From NCBI GenBank assembly GCA_003427395.1, contig BFEA01000968.1:238300-274817 (forward strand): a stretch of DNA of 36,518 nucleotides, read 5' to 3'. A program made the translations under genes and the position numbers. The DNA is from Chara braunii (lineage: Eukaryota > Streptophyta > Charophyceae > Charales > Characeae). The stretch's first letter is position 1. Each line of letters begins with the position of its first letter. Shown here piece after piece: positions 10,046 to 19,349 of this stretch. The notes under the pieces were generated by a model. It was given only the letters and a program-made list of their open reading frames with translations, did no database searches and was not told the origin of the DNA.

Positions 10046-10714
10046 CTTCTTCTTCAGATTGGAGACTTGATACGAGTTGGACAGAGATCAGTGTTGGGCT
10101 GTGGATGCGAGTTTGCAACTTCTGACCCCTTATGGTGTGTTCTCTTGAGTAAATGGAGCGGGTATGTTTGTTTTGGAATGATCAGAGATATCAATCGGTC
10201 GCTGAGTTTGATGAACGTAAGTAGGGTCGATCTGAAATTACCGATATGCTATTGACATTGGCATGACGAGACTCTGTGTTTCTCGACTGGGATTTTGGGC
10301 AGTGCTCCATGCATCATGTCTGAATGTGAATGTAAATTCAGATGGTTTAGCAGGATAGGAATCTTTTGACCTTGTATTCACGAACTGAGACAGGAATACA
10401 ACATTAGTTAGAATTATAACATGTTGGGGTCCCATCGGCGTAATACGCATTTGAATATTGAGGTGTGGTGTTTGAGGTCTTCAACTTCTCAGGTTGTCTG
10501 TGTATTCAAATTGTTACGCAAAGGTGGACCCGATGTCGTGGCAGTGCGGAATGTTAGTGATTGTTTCCTGGTGTGTGATATTCATATATTAACCTGATTA
10601 TTTTATCAGGTACTTTGGTGTAACATTTTAGATAATCATCTAATAACCCTACTAAAAGTTAGTAGGCCGCGGGGCCGACTCTCGCATCTGCAATGGTCCA
10701 CGTTAGTGTTTTTG
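10046..10714. other. No supportable gene
   Basis: AT-rich unique sequence, with no ORF, repeat or RNA motif that I can support. Confidence 0.5.
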
Positions 10715-11420
10715 CATCGTGAAGCGTGAGACGTCCGATGTAAAATTATGACGCGCGATCATTTACATCGCGAAGCGTGAGACGTCCGATGTAAAATTCT
10801 GACGTGCCTGATGCGGCGTGCCTGACGCATCTGATGCATTTGGCGTTTGTTATTTTCTCGGGCGAGTCCAGTTTCGTTTCGTATTTGGGTTCTCTTTTAT
10901 GCTTTGGGCCTTGCTGCACTACTCTTGAAATACGGACAGATACATGGTCATGATTTTTGTTTTTTGTGGATGTCGAGAGTTTTCGTTTTTGCGTTCTCTT
11001 TTATGCTTTGGGCCTCAGTGCACTACTTTTGAAATACGGACATCGCGAAGTGTGAGACGTCTGATGTAAAATTTTGACGCGCCTGGCGCGTCTGACATGT
11101 TTGGCGTTTGTTTTTTTCTCCGGCGAGTCCGGTTTCGTTTCGTTTTTGCGTTCTCTTTTATGTTTTGGGCCTCGCTGCACTACTCTTGAAATACGGACGG
11201 ATACACGGTCATGATTTTTGTTTTTTGTGAATGTCGAGAGTTTTCGTTTTTGCGTTCTCCTTTATGCTTTGGGACTAGCTGCACTATTGAAATACGGACA
11301 GATACACGGTCATAATTTTTTTTTTTTTGGATGTCGAGGGTAGTGAATCTTCCGCTAGAATACGGACAGATACACGGTCATGATTTTTGTTTTTTTTGGA
11401 TGTCGAGAGTAGTGCAGCGA
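10715..11420. repeat. Satellite-like complex tandem repeat
   Basis: Two interleaved unit types. One (gaagcgtgagacgtccgatg) occurs near 10715, 10766 and, changed, 11042. The other (ttttatgctttggg...gaaatacggacagatac...atgtcgagag) occurs about five times from 10890 to 11410. The landmark ggcgagtcc repeats at 10861 and 11122. Arms GATGTAAA/TTTACATC (10737-10769) form a hairpin between two units. No coding frame is conserved. Confidence 0.85.
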
Positions 11421-11436
11421 GGCCCTTTGTCGTTGG

Positions 11437-11632
11437 CTCTCGGTGGGTGCTTGGGGATGGTCGGTGTCGCTGGGTGCTTGGGGCCGGACGGTGGGTGCTT
11501 GGGGCCGGTCGGTGGGTGCTAGCAGCCAGTCAGTGGTGCTTGGGGCCGGTCGGTGAGTGCTTGGGGCTGGTCGGTGAGTGCTTGGGGCTGGTCGGTGGGT
11601 GCTCGGGGGCGCTCGGTGGGTGCTTGGGGGCG
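11437..11632. repeat. G-rich ~21-bp minisatellite
   Basis: Units of the type ggtcggtgggtgcttggggc are repeated with small changes up to the N gap. Runs of G on one strand could allow G-quadruplexes. The gap suggests the array was not resolved. Confidence 0.9.
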
Positions 11633-11756
11633 NNNNNNNNNNNNNNNNNNNNNNNNNNNNNNNNNNNNNNNNNNNNNNNNNNNNNNNNNNNNNNNNNNNN
11701 NNNNNNNNNNNNNNNNNNNNNNNNNNNNNNNNNNNNNNNNNNNNNNNNNNNNNNNN
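11633..11756. other. Assembly gap (124 N)
   Basis: An uninterrupted N run adjoining the G-rich minisatellite. ORFs drawn across it are meaningless. Confidence 0.99.
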
Positions 11757-12227
11757 TTCGGCCGGCTAGGTGGGGAGGTGCTTCGGCCGGTGTCGGAGGG
11801 CGCGGTGTCCCGGCCCTCCTCTGTGTACCAAGTCCCTGCCTGGTACCAGTCTCTTGCTTTGGTATTGCAGCCAGTAGTCATCTCCATGATCCTTAGAGCC
11901 CGGGCTGTACCCTGGTGTGGACCGGTCCTGTCGGTGCATGCCCTTAGCAAAAAGGGTGCGCCACATGGCTTTCCATTGGTCCACACAGGCTCGGCGCCCT
12001 GCTGTACAGAGCACAACCGGCCTGTGGCCGTGGTAGCTGTCGGATTCGTCCTGGGACGCAGAGGTGAGAAGGTTGGCTCGGTTTTTTCAACTGCGCGCCA
12101 ATCGCCCCTCTACTGAGTTATGGGTTACGTGCACCAGGCGGAGGTCACTGTCAAAAGAGAAAAGAAAGGATAATAAAAATGTAATAAAATGTTGAGTATG
12201 AAAATGTTTAGTTTGGGGGAAAAACTA

Positions 12228-12244
12228 GTGGCTTCAGGCCACTG
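12228..12244. other. Hairpin kept in both inverted copies
   Basis: AGTGGC-TTCAG-GCCACT is a perfect 6-bp stem. The other copy has a GGCC-TCA-GGCC version at the same place (about 23980-24000). Confidence 0.6.
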
Positions 12245-12750
12245 TGACTTTACGCTTTCTTTTCCATTTTTATTCCATAGTTATTATTATTATTATTGTT
12301 ATTAATATTGATATGTTTATTTTCAGGTGTGGGTTCACCTTCGGTCCCCGTCACTTTGTAGGGAGGCCAACCCTTCGAATATTACCTGCACTGGGTCTGC
12401 GCATTTAAGCTCTGCGCAGTAGGACCCCAGTAGATGTATTGGAGGCCAGATACAGTGGTGTCTGTGTGGACCCTGTGTCACTATTCCAAGCAGAGCTATG
12501 GCGCGAAGGAAATTTGAACCGCCACTTTCTGTAATTATTATTATCATTCTTATTATTGTCTTACCGATTTAGGACACGGTTTACCTTTTAATTTTTAGTC
12601 ACTTCGCGGGAAATCCAACGGTCCGAATTTCTGGATCTGTGGCTATGGCCCAAGTTGGCCGACACCAAGTACCCTCGGAATGAACCCCAGTTGAGCACCG
12701 CGCGGTGATACCTCAAAAGAGAGGGGCGACCCGCGACCGCATCGGTAGGA

Positions 12751-12783
12751 GGTTTATCACCCCTCTGTGAAGGGTCATAAGCC
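12751..12783 (+). other. Conserved hairpin with a paired change
   Basis: GGTTTAT (12751-12757) pairs with ATAAGCC (12777-12783), including a T.G wobble. The other copy has GGCTTAT/ATAAGCC at 23273-23308 with a C-G pair there. Inner ACC/GGT arms occur in both. A structured RNA segment is plausible. Confidence 0.5.
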
Positions 12784-13261
12784 CCCTCCTTGCCATCGGA
12801 CACGGGCACCCGGTGAAAGTAGTCAGACGGTGTATTATGAAGAGGAGCAGGATCAGTCGGTATCCCATTATGGGACCGTCATGTTCGACTCGTTGGTCCT
12901 TTTCAGGCCAGGGAAGCGTTTCAATGATCGGTAATGAGTAGACACTGAGGCCGTTGAGTCTCAAATTCGGGCACCACTTGAAAATTGCTTAGTTCCAGTT
13001 AATTTTATTATTTTAAAGACCTTTTAGAATTCCAAAATCTAGAAGAGGACAGAAGGGACTAAATCGAGTCCGCCAGCAAGGACGTAGGGATTGAGGTAGA
13101 GAGGGATCTTATAAGATGGAGCAGTGAGGTAAGGGATGCGTGCAATCTGCGTGCGTACTTCTGCTTGTATGCCTAGCGGCTGGTGCAGGCCATTCGAGTC
13201 TGAAGGCAGAGTTGGTATTGTATCTACTGAACTAATTCCGGCTATCGCAAAGACCGTGGCT

Positions 13262-13786
13262 ATGGCATTGCACGGATATAGACCCTGCTATTGGTACCAC
13301 CAGGCTCGGTGGAAACCCATGGTGGGGGAAGGGCCCTGGATCACAGTTATACTCAACCATGACGGAGGGGACGAGCTGAGGCTGAAGATTAACGTGGAAG
13401 GGGCTAAGGAGGAGGAGATGCGGAATGACCCAAAACTGCAGGCCGCTATTACTGAGGCGAAGGACCAGGCGGAGCGGCGCTGCAGAAGGGACGGGGTCAT
13501 AGCAAAAATGCAAGTAACGGTCTCATATCATGAGACCGAGACCTCGATGGATACGGCGGACTGGGAGCAGGCCCACCTGGAACGGGACTCAGGTGGGGAG
13601 AGCGAGATGAGCGAGGCGAAGGATCGGGAGACGGACCTCAGCTCCTGGAATAGACCAGGAGAAGTCCAGAGATACCACAAAGCCGCGAAGCCAGTGGAAG
13701 AGGGCCCAATTGCAAGCTCGCGACAGCTGGTGCCCAGAGGTCGCGGGACGGGTGAGAAGCCGAGCAAGGGGAAAAGGCAGGTCTGA
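13262..13786 (+). CDS. Conserved unknown protein (YHQARWKP family), left copy
   Basis: The ORF is open from further upstream, but protein similarity to the second copy becomes strong just before this ATG (MALHGYRP). Conserved parts in order: YWYHQARWKP (about 10-20), GEGPWI-VILN-DGG (24-40), KINVEGA, an AERRCRRDGV segment, YHETETSMDTAD, SGGESEMS, DRETDL-SWNRPGE, then a basic Gly/Arg tail ending at TGA. It has no signal peptide or membrane span and is rich in charged residues. In the first 18 codons after MA the copies differ at about nine silent and one replacement site, which argues for selection on the protein. I do not recognise it. It could be a Gag- or ORF1-like protein of an unknown element, or a host gene family. 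Confidence 0.65.
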   Translation: MALHGYRPCYWYHQARWKPMVGEGPWITVILNHDGGDELRLKINVEGAKEEEMRNDPKLQAAITEAKDQAERRCRRDGVIAKMQVTVSYHETETSMDTADWEQAHLERDSGGESEMSEAKDRETDLSSWNRPGEVQRYHKAAKPVEEGPIASSRQLVPRGRGTGEKPSKGKRQV

Positions 13787-13790
13787 GAGA

Positions 13791-15457
13791 ACACACGCGC
13801 GCGAGAGTGTGAACGGGATTTGAACCCGAAATGGGAAAGTTGAGGCAAGAGAAGTGGCACAGGCACCTGGGTGACGTGTGGCGCGCTCTGAGAAAAGGGG
13901 GCGCGAGAAAATAGCCAAGCACGAGGGCGATGAGGAGAGGCGGCTACGACGGTCTTGCTCGAGAGCGGCCCCATGTGTGTGTATGAGAGGAGGTCAACGA
14001 GAGAGAGAGCCCAGGCAGATGAGCAAGGGGCAACTTTGCGAGGTACGGTTGATGTCAACCGCTGTCACTGCGTTTGCTCGTGGCGCCCAGCGTTTGCTGA
14101 ACTGCAGCAAACCTCTTATGCTGTGTTTAACCAGGGGAAAAGGGGGGCGCCAAGGTGAACAAGGGAGGAGAGGCGAGAGCTGATTGTGCCAGTTGACGTC
14201 AACTCATGCTTTCGTCGCCAGCGGGTGATGTCGACCCTCTCTGTGTTTAGACAAGGGAAAAAAAAAAAAAAAAAGAGGGCGAGCAGTCACGAGAGAAAGA
14301 GAGAGGGTCAACGTACAGGGAGATTTGGTGGAAGAGTTAGGCTGCTCAGTGGCGAAAGAAGAGCAATAGAGAAGAGAGATAATTGATAGTTGATAGGGAG
14401 GAAGAGGAAAGGTTACCGGAGGACAACGCGAAAGTGCAAGCTAGGAAGAAGACAGGCGAGGGAAACTCGGGTCGGGCCTGTACTGGGAGATACCAGGGAT
14501 TGAGCCATGAGGGGGGTCATACGCTGGCTACCCGCGGCGCGGCTCGACGTGTGTGAGCTGATCGGTGAGAAGGATAGATTGGGTGAGCGAAATGGGGCAC
14601 GAGCTAGCAAGGTGAGACTGACGCTATCAGCAGCCCCACACTCGTGGAGTGTTTCTTGCGCCTACTACGGTGACGAAAGGACAGTCGGGAAGATCCTACC
14701 AGATTGGGAGGACAGCAACCATCAAGAGAGGGTAATCTGCGATGTATGGAGGGAGTCACCATTTGACAACAAACTTGGCCAAGAACTAGCTGATGCGAGA
14801 GCCTCATTTCTCTTAAGGCGATCTCACTTACCAGCTGGCATGCTTGCTCAGATAGCCACCTGTCTCACTAACTTCGAGTGACTTTCAAATTTGTAACAGG
14901 TATTGTTATCCAAAGTCATTGACGCGCCTCTCTGTAGTTGCATTGGTCGAACCCTCAGATAAGATAGTAGCCGTTACGAGATAATTTTCTTCGCTTTATT
15001 AATTTTTGTTTCCTTTTTTTATTTTCTTTTTCTTCTTTGTTTAGCAAATTAGAAAGATTGACCATTATTAACTGACCGCGTTTCGTTTTGACATGAGGTG
15101 AGCCCGCAGTAGACTGTGTAAGATGGTGAACTGGGGAAAAGTCCAGATTCATGGTGGCAATTTGAGACGTGCGGGCCATGAAAAAAATCCAACGTATGGG
15201 CCATTAGTCTGAGAGAATAAGCAAGACTGAGGCAGGCGGATAATCTTGGTGTTGGCACTTGTCTACTGGGTGTACTCCTCTACTTTGAGTGTTTTATTTG
15301 ATTACTTGTCAAAGTCAAAGAGACATGCTGCCTTTGTATTTCGTGCGTTTAATCCCCACGAAGACGGAGTTTACAAATATAGTTGGGATACAAACCTTTC
15401 CTTTTCGTTCTCTCCCACACGGGACTGCTCGGTGTTGATTGTGTCATCTGTCACACT
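13791..15457. other. Mostly non-coding flank with weak ORFs
   Basis: A T-arm-like GGGATTTGAACCC occurs near 13815, but there is no A box, so no tRNA. A poly-A run lies at about 14258-14274. The ORF at 14507-14881 (124 codons, ATG) has no recognisable domain and no second copy; I rate it about 0.2 as a gene. Another short ORF at 15246-15476 is equally unsupported. Confidence 0.45.
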
Positions 15458-15592
15458 GTGTGACTACACCGCGTGACTACACCGAGTGACTACACCGAGT
15501 GACTACACCGAATGACTACACCGTGTGATTGCACCGTGTGGGTACACTGTGTGACTGCTCCGTGGGACTGCGTTGGGTGACTGCACGGGTGT
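15458..15592. repeat. 13-bp minisatellite
   Basis: About ten degenerate units of gtgactacaccga, becoming less regular toward the right. ORFs on it are artefacts. Confidence 0.92.
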
Positions 15593-16092
15593 GTGAAAGC
15601 ATAGGTTTGCATGTGCTCACTTGATTGAATGGGTGACTTGATTGAATGGTTACCCATAGTGGTATGAGTTCGTTTTTGTCCTGTGATAAATCGAGTGCGA
15701 GACTGTACAAACCTGCAAAAGTCTGTGTGTGTAGACAAATGCTCGACTGAATGTACTTGTTGGCTTGACGATTATAAGCAGGCATTTGATCGAATACGCT
15801 GTCGGCGCGAATACCAAGGGTATCCGCCCTGGTTTTTGCAAGTGACAGGAAGGTTCGGCTTACCTGGATTTTGAATGCCCGTGCGGGAAATGTGAGGGTT
15901 GTCCGCGTGCGGGCAAAGGTCTGCTTTGTCCCGGCAAGAAGTATGTGGGCGCGTAAATTTGAGGCGCGCGTGTGATTTATTTTATTTTATTTATTGAAGT
16001 AGGTGGCCGATCTAGTCGACCAGCCCAGGTCGTGTTACGAGTTTGGTTAGGGGTAAGGGTCTGTTCCCTTTCCTATTCTTTGGTCGGCGCGC
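15593..16092. other. Flank of the LTR element, nothing recognised
   Basis: No gene or RNA is visible. The 5 bases before the LTR are CGCGC. The matching target-site copy, if any, lies beyond the right edge of the window. Confidence 0.5.
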
Positions 16093-16505
16093 TGTTGCAC
16101 TTTTTCCAGTCGGGCTACTTCGGGCGACCAGAAAGCCAACAGGCTGTCACGCAGGATTTTGTAAGTGATTGCAATAAGTAAAATAAAATTAATTAATGCA
16201 AATCCCTTCCTGTTGTGTGCGTCCGGCTTCGAGCGAGACCCTTCAATTGCGGTCTTCGCCGGTNCCCNNTCTTAGGAATCTTTTATTTTGATTCGGAACA
16301 GCAAANAATTATGCAAATAATAATCATAAAATTATNGGNTGCTATGCATGCATCAATTATGTCAATCTGATTTTGAGAACTGTGACAAAACATCCGCAAA
16401 GGCAATCATCGAACAAGAACAATGCAGAAAATAAGACTGACTGACTCGAGCAAAGACAGGGGCAATTGAGTGAGGGAAGAATGATAACTCATAATGATCT
16501 CAGGA
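16093..16505 (-). repeat. 3' LTR of the Ty3/gypsy element (minimum extent)
   Basis: Collinear without gaps with 36106-36518; apart from Ns I count about a dozen differences by eye. The + strand begins TGTTGC, so the element-sense end is ...GCAACA, giving the usual CA terminus. In element sense CAAAATAAAAGATT is a likely poly(A) signal. The inner boundary cannot be fixed because the other LTR is cut by the window edge. One candidate is about 16588, where an element-sense purine tract (AGAGAGGAGTAG) precedes TG. Several bases are N. Confidence 0.88.
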
Positions 16506-16572
16506 AGTACACATAGACGAGCGTGGTCAGCACCTCTCAAGAGTCCTCACTCATCCCTCTGGTCCGTCTCTC

Positions 16573-17235
16573 TCAATCTCTTTTCACTACTCCTCTCTGG
16601 TGCCGAGATCCACTCCTACGTACAATCTGAGACTGAGGCCTCGTGACGAAAAGCCACATGTAGCCGGCTAGCTCTGAGCATGACCATCCGAGGCACATGA
16701 CACGGTAGTTAATCATGGAGCAAAACTCCTCCCACAAAGTAGGTAATCCATCCACTGAAAAGACTCCTCGTCTGAGGTAAGGATACTCAGTAGGCTCAGT
16801 TAATGCCTCAATATCGATCACAACCGGAGAGATGTACCTCTTTGTCAATCCAATCACATCCAACCAACTCGTATCATCTGTGAGAAGTGAAGGGACTGGA
16901 GGCCTAGGATAATCAGTGTAAAGCATCGGCCCGAAGCCGCGAATCAACGTAGTGCCACGCTCATCGAGCTCCCTCTCTCTCTGCTTAAGGTATTCAGTGG
17001 CTGAGATCCAGACAGAATAAAAAAACTCATGAGTCTCCTTGCCTTTCTTCAGATAAGGCCTCAAATCGTGGATCGTGTCATCAACAAAACTGGTCTGGAC
17101 AATGAAGATTGACAGATCTCCCTGTCTGAAATCAATGACACTAACATACCGATAATGAAATGTCTTTTTGCATGAGATCCGATTGAGGCTGGCCAGTACC
17201 GACTCACTGATCGGAGCAGACTGAACTGTGCTCAT
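16573..17235 (-). CDS. Type-A ORF next to the 3' LTR (A5)
   Basis: An intact ORF of 220 codons from ATG 17235 to TGA at 16573. Residues about 12-135 match the type-A domain repeated upstream of gag: a leucine-containing start (LASLNRIS), a RYV core, the signature HDLRPYLKKG (compare YDIRPYVKEG in A1), a helical Glu/Arg segment (YLKQRERELDER), then PRPPVPSLLTDDTSWLDVI (compare PPIPDSYCDGTNWLPII). It is closest to A1 by eye. About 80 further residues follow that I cannot place. It sits where env-like genes lie in some retroelements, but there is no signal peptide or transmembrane segment, so I do not call it env. It could lie wholly before the 3' LTR or run slightly into it. Confidence 0.7.
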   Translation of the reverse strand: MSTVQSAPISESVLASLNRISCKKTFHYRYVSVIDFRQGDLSIFIVQTSFVDDTIHDLRPYLKKGKETHEFFYSVWISATEYLKQRERELDERGTTLIRGFGPMLYTDYPRPPVPSLLTDDTSWLDVIGLTKRYISPVVIDIEALTEPTEYPYLRRGVFSVDGLPTLWEEFCSMINYRVMCLGWSCSELAGYMWLFVTRPQSQIVRRSGSRHQRGVVKRD

Positions 17236-17299
17236 GAGTACTCTTGTCCGTACAAGCTGACCAGACAATCCCTGAGAACAGGTTACCAAACCGATTGCA

Positions 17300-17916
17300 G
17301 GAAACTGATTGCTGAAAACTGATTGCTGAAAATTGATTGCTGATCAGATGATTACCGAATATCCGGATAAGTTCTCGTTCAAACAAAACACTCACCGATG
17401 GCAGCCTACAGTCCTCTTTGCTTCTTCGATAGTACCTACTGAAGTTATGGTGGCACACAGTCTGCCGCTCTTATCATGCAAGTAGTATGTGTATTCAATT
17501 TTTGTATGATTCCTCACGAGACCCAGTGCATGTTCCATCATCGCAGTAGTCTGCTGGTTGTACTCCTCGACTGCACTTTCCTTAAAGTCCTTGCAGTGCT
17601 CTCATACAGTGAGCAGGAAACTCTAACTGCGTTGCTACTGTCCATAGCCTCGCTGATCTCTCGCTACAACTCAAAATGGATGACTCATGGATGATCCAGG
17701 TATGTAAAGGCTGCTGGGTTGATTGTTGTTTAGAGCAGTTGTTCCTGATTGTTGCTCTCCGGTTTGCTGCTCTTCGAATTAACTGTCTCGTTGATTGGAT
17801 TTTGAGTTAAATAGCTGCTGAACCACCATTAAAAGCCGTCTCGATTGACTGTTTCGCTGGTTAAATGCCGACTAAAACTTTGATTGTTTTGCTGACTAAT
17901 TGCTGCTTTCCAAATG
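17300..17916. other. 3' internal region, no gene
   Basis: Small tandem phrases (gattgctgaaaa) occur at about 17310-17345. The minus-strand ORF at 17204-17458 has a non-ATG start and covers these repeats; I do not support it. Confidence 0.5.
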
Positions 17917-18275
17917 CTGACTCCGAATGTTGGTTCTGAATACTGATTCCGGATATTGATTCCGAATGCTGGTTCTAAATACTGATTCCGGATACTGATT
18001 CCGGATACTGATTCCGAATGCTGTTCAAAAGAAACTGATTAACAGTTAATCAAAAAATTAAATGAGTGCTGATAGAGAACTGACTAGCCAAGGGAACTGA
18101 GCGTGACTGAGAAGCGCATGAACACTGTTTTGTATTCGTTACAAGTTCCGAATACTGCCTGAGTATTGAATTCCGTTCTGTGCAGTTTTGAGAGCTGCTC
18201 TGAGTACTGCCTTCTGCTCTGAATACTGAATTCTGTTCTGAGCAGTTTTCGGTACTGCCCTGAGTACTGTCCAAG
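17917..18275. repeat. Two degenerate minisatellites
   Basis: 17917-18022 repeats a ~12-bp unit like atactgattccg. 18126-18275 repeats phrases of the kind ctgagtactg/ttctgctctg. Both lie in the element's 3' region and give rise to spurious Ser/Gln/Glu-rich ORFs on the minus strand. Confidence 0.85.
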
Positions 18276-18453
18276 TTTCATCTGAGTTTCACATAAGATT
18301 CACTTGAGAGTTTCATCTGAGTTTCATCTGAGCCGAAAGGCCACTAAGGTCTGATCAAGCAGCGGGGGAGCATTAATAAGTAGGAACAGATTATTAATAA
18401 ACTCTGAACCGCTGAGACGTGAGTAACGTTTTTGGGGTGAAGCCTCCAACACA

Positions 18454-18705
18454 CTATGCCAGTCCAAGTTTAGTTTTGGCCTGCTCCACTGACTCTAGCG
18501 TGGAACTGGTACTGTGCAGTTTGTTGTCAAATCCGTAGAAGTAGACCACATACGCGATGTATTTTCTCTCTCGTGCTATTCCAATCGCAAACTCTCTCTG
18601 AGTTAGTCTGTGCTTTTCTGCATCTTTGCACGCCTCTTCCTCCCAGCCTTTTCCCTTGGCTCTGTTAGACCTGCCCTTAATCACTAGGATCTCATCTCTT
18701 TTCAT
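18454..18705 (-). CDS. Short ORF, possible diverged or truncated type-A domain
   Basis: 83 codons from an ATG. The opening MKRDEILVIKGR recalls MRAEEILAEVIRK of A2, and HRLTQREFA followed by YVVYFYGFD recalls LNTLSKREAFP and YVLTFYFTDLD. The downstream half of the domain is missing. It lies on the element strand between pol and A5. The resemblance is weak, and a profile comparison is needed before calling it homologous. Confidence 0.35.
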   Translation of the reverse strand: MKRDEILVIKGRSNRAKGKGWEEEACKDAEKHRLTQREFAIGIARERKYIAYVVYFYGFDNKLHSTSSTLESVEQAKTKLGLA

Positions 18706-19079
18706 GATTCCCCAGTCTCTTCGAGGTTTAGGCCGCAGCCCGAATGAAATAAGCAGACTTGATGCGCTTCGACCGTTGCTTAGGGTCTGCCAAAGTGGTA
18801 AGCCGCTACCATTTACAGGCTGTCACCTGAAGTCTGAGATACCAATCAGACTTTGACTACTCACTGATTAATCCTTGCTTGAGTAGAGATTGGATACTAA
18901 CTGAACCGCGATNAGGTGNCAGTNGTATACANATTGACCACCTTGCNAGACAGACAAGTCNGNCTCGGGAGGCTGTAGTTTTACGACNGGTTCCTAGGTG
19001 ATCCCTACTTCCCCTTTGTTTGGTCCANGCTCTCANTGTGTGAATTTNTACCGNGTAGCTTCCCGCCCGATTCACAAAA

Positions 19080-19349
19080 TTAGGCAGTATACTCAATAAC
19101 ACTCTGTCCTCTCTCCAAATCCAACACAAGTTTTCTCATCACTTCAATCTGGGATTGTGGGACTCCCGTAAAACCCTCTTCCCAGACTTCTGCTTTGCTT
19201 CGGTGTAACAAACAAGTAACTCTCACCGTGTTACTCTCAGTCTCTCTGATGGGACTCATCACATTTGCCCTCAGAAGCAAGAACAAGAAGTTTGCTTTCG
19301 CATTATCGACAGCCAACCGGGCTTGCGAGATGCTTTCCTTCTGTGACTA
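19080..19349 (-). CDS. Unrecognised minus-strand ORF in the 3' region
   Basis: About 89 codons lie open between two stops, with no ATG near the start. Composition is protein-like (QARLAVDNAKANFLFLLLR, then VRVTCLLHRSKAEVWEEGF, and a helical end EVMRKLVLDLERGQSV). It has the same strand as the element. It could be an exon or a decayed 3' gene. I recognise no family. Confidence 0.25.

Larger units (their letters stand above)
11786..13790 (+). mobile_element. Inverted-copy element, left copy (+)
   Basis: This stretch is collinear with the reverse complement of 22241-24385. Shared landmarks in order: tgtcggagggcgcggtg; the block gcttccattggtcca-type sequence with caccctttttgc on the other strand; ggcctgtggccgtg; a ggc-ttcag-gcc hairpin; an (ATT)n run; cgcgggaaa-ccaacgg; ggtaggaggtttatcacc; and the conserved ORF. 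The copies differ by many substitutions and indels outside the ORF. No terminal repeats, RT or transposase are visible, so the class is unknown (non-autonomous element or repeated gene segment). The true left end may lie in the gap. Confidence 0.8.

Noticed and set aside
11387-12116. Long ORFs on both strands across the N gap
   Set aside because: They depend on 124 Ns and the G-rich minisatellite.
13805-13835. tRNA T-arm-like GGGATTTGAACCC
   Set aside because: No A box, acceptor stem or anticodon arm at the proper distance.
13528-14058. Minus-strand ORFs opposite the conserved ORF at 13.3-13.8 kb
   Set aside because: They are antisense shadows; conservation between copies follows the + frame.
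15490-15785. His/Thr-rich ORFs on the minus strand
   Set aside because: They translate the 13-bp minisatellite.
16573-17235. Envelope gene
   Set aside because: Right position, but no signal peptide, transmembrane helix or fusion-like segment, and it matches the type-A ORFs instead.
17204-17458. 84-codon minus-strand ORF upstream of A5
   Set aside because: Non-ATG start, repeat-derived middle, and overlap with A5 in another frame.
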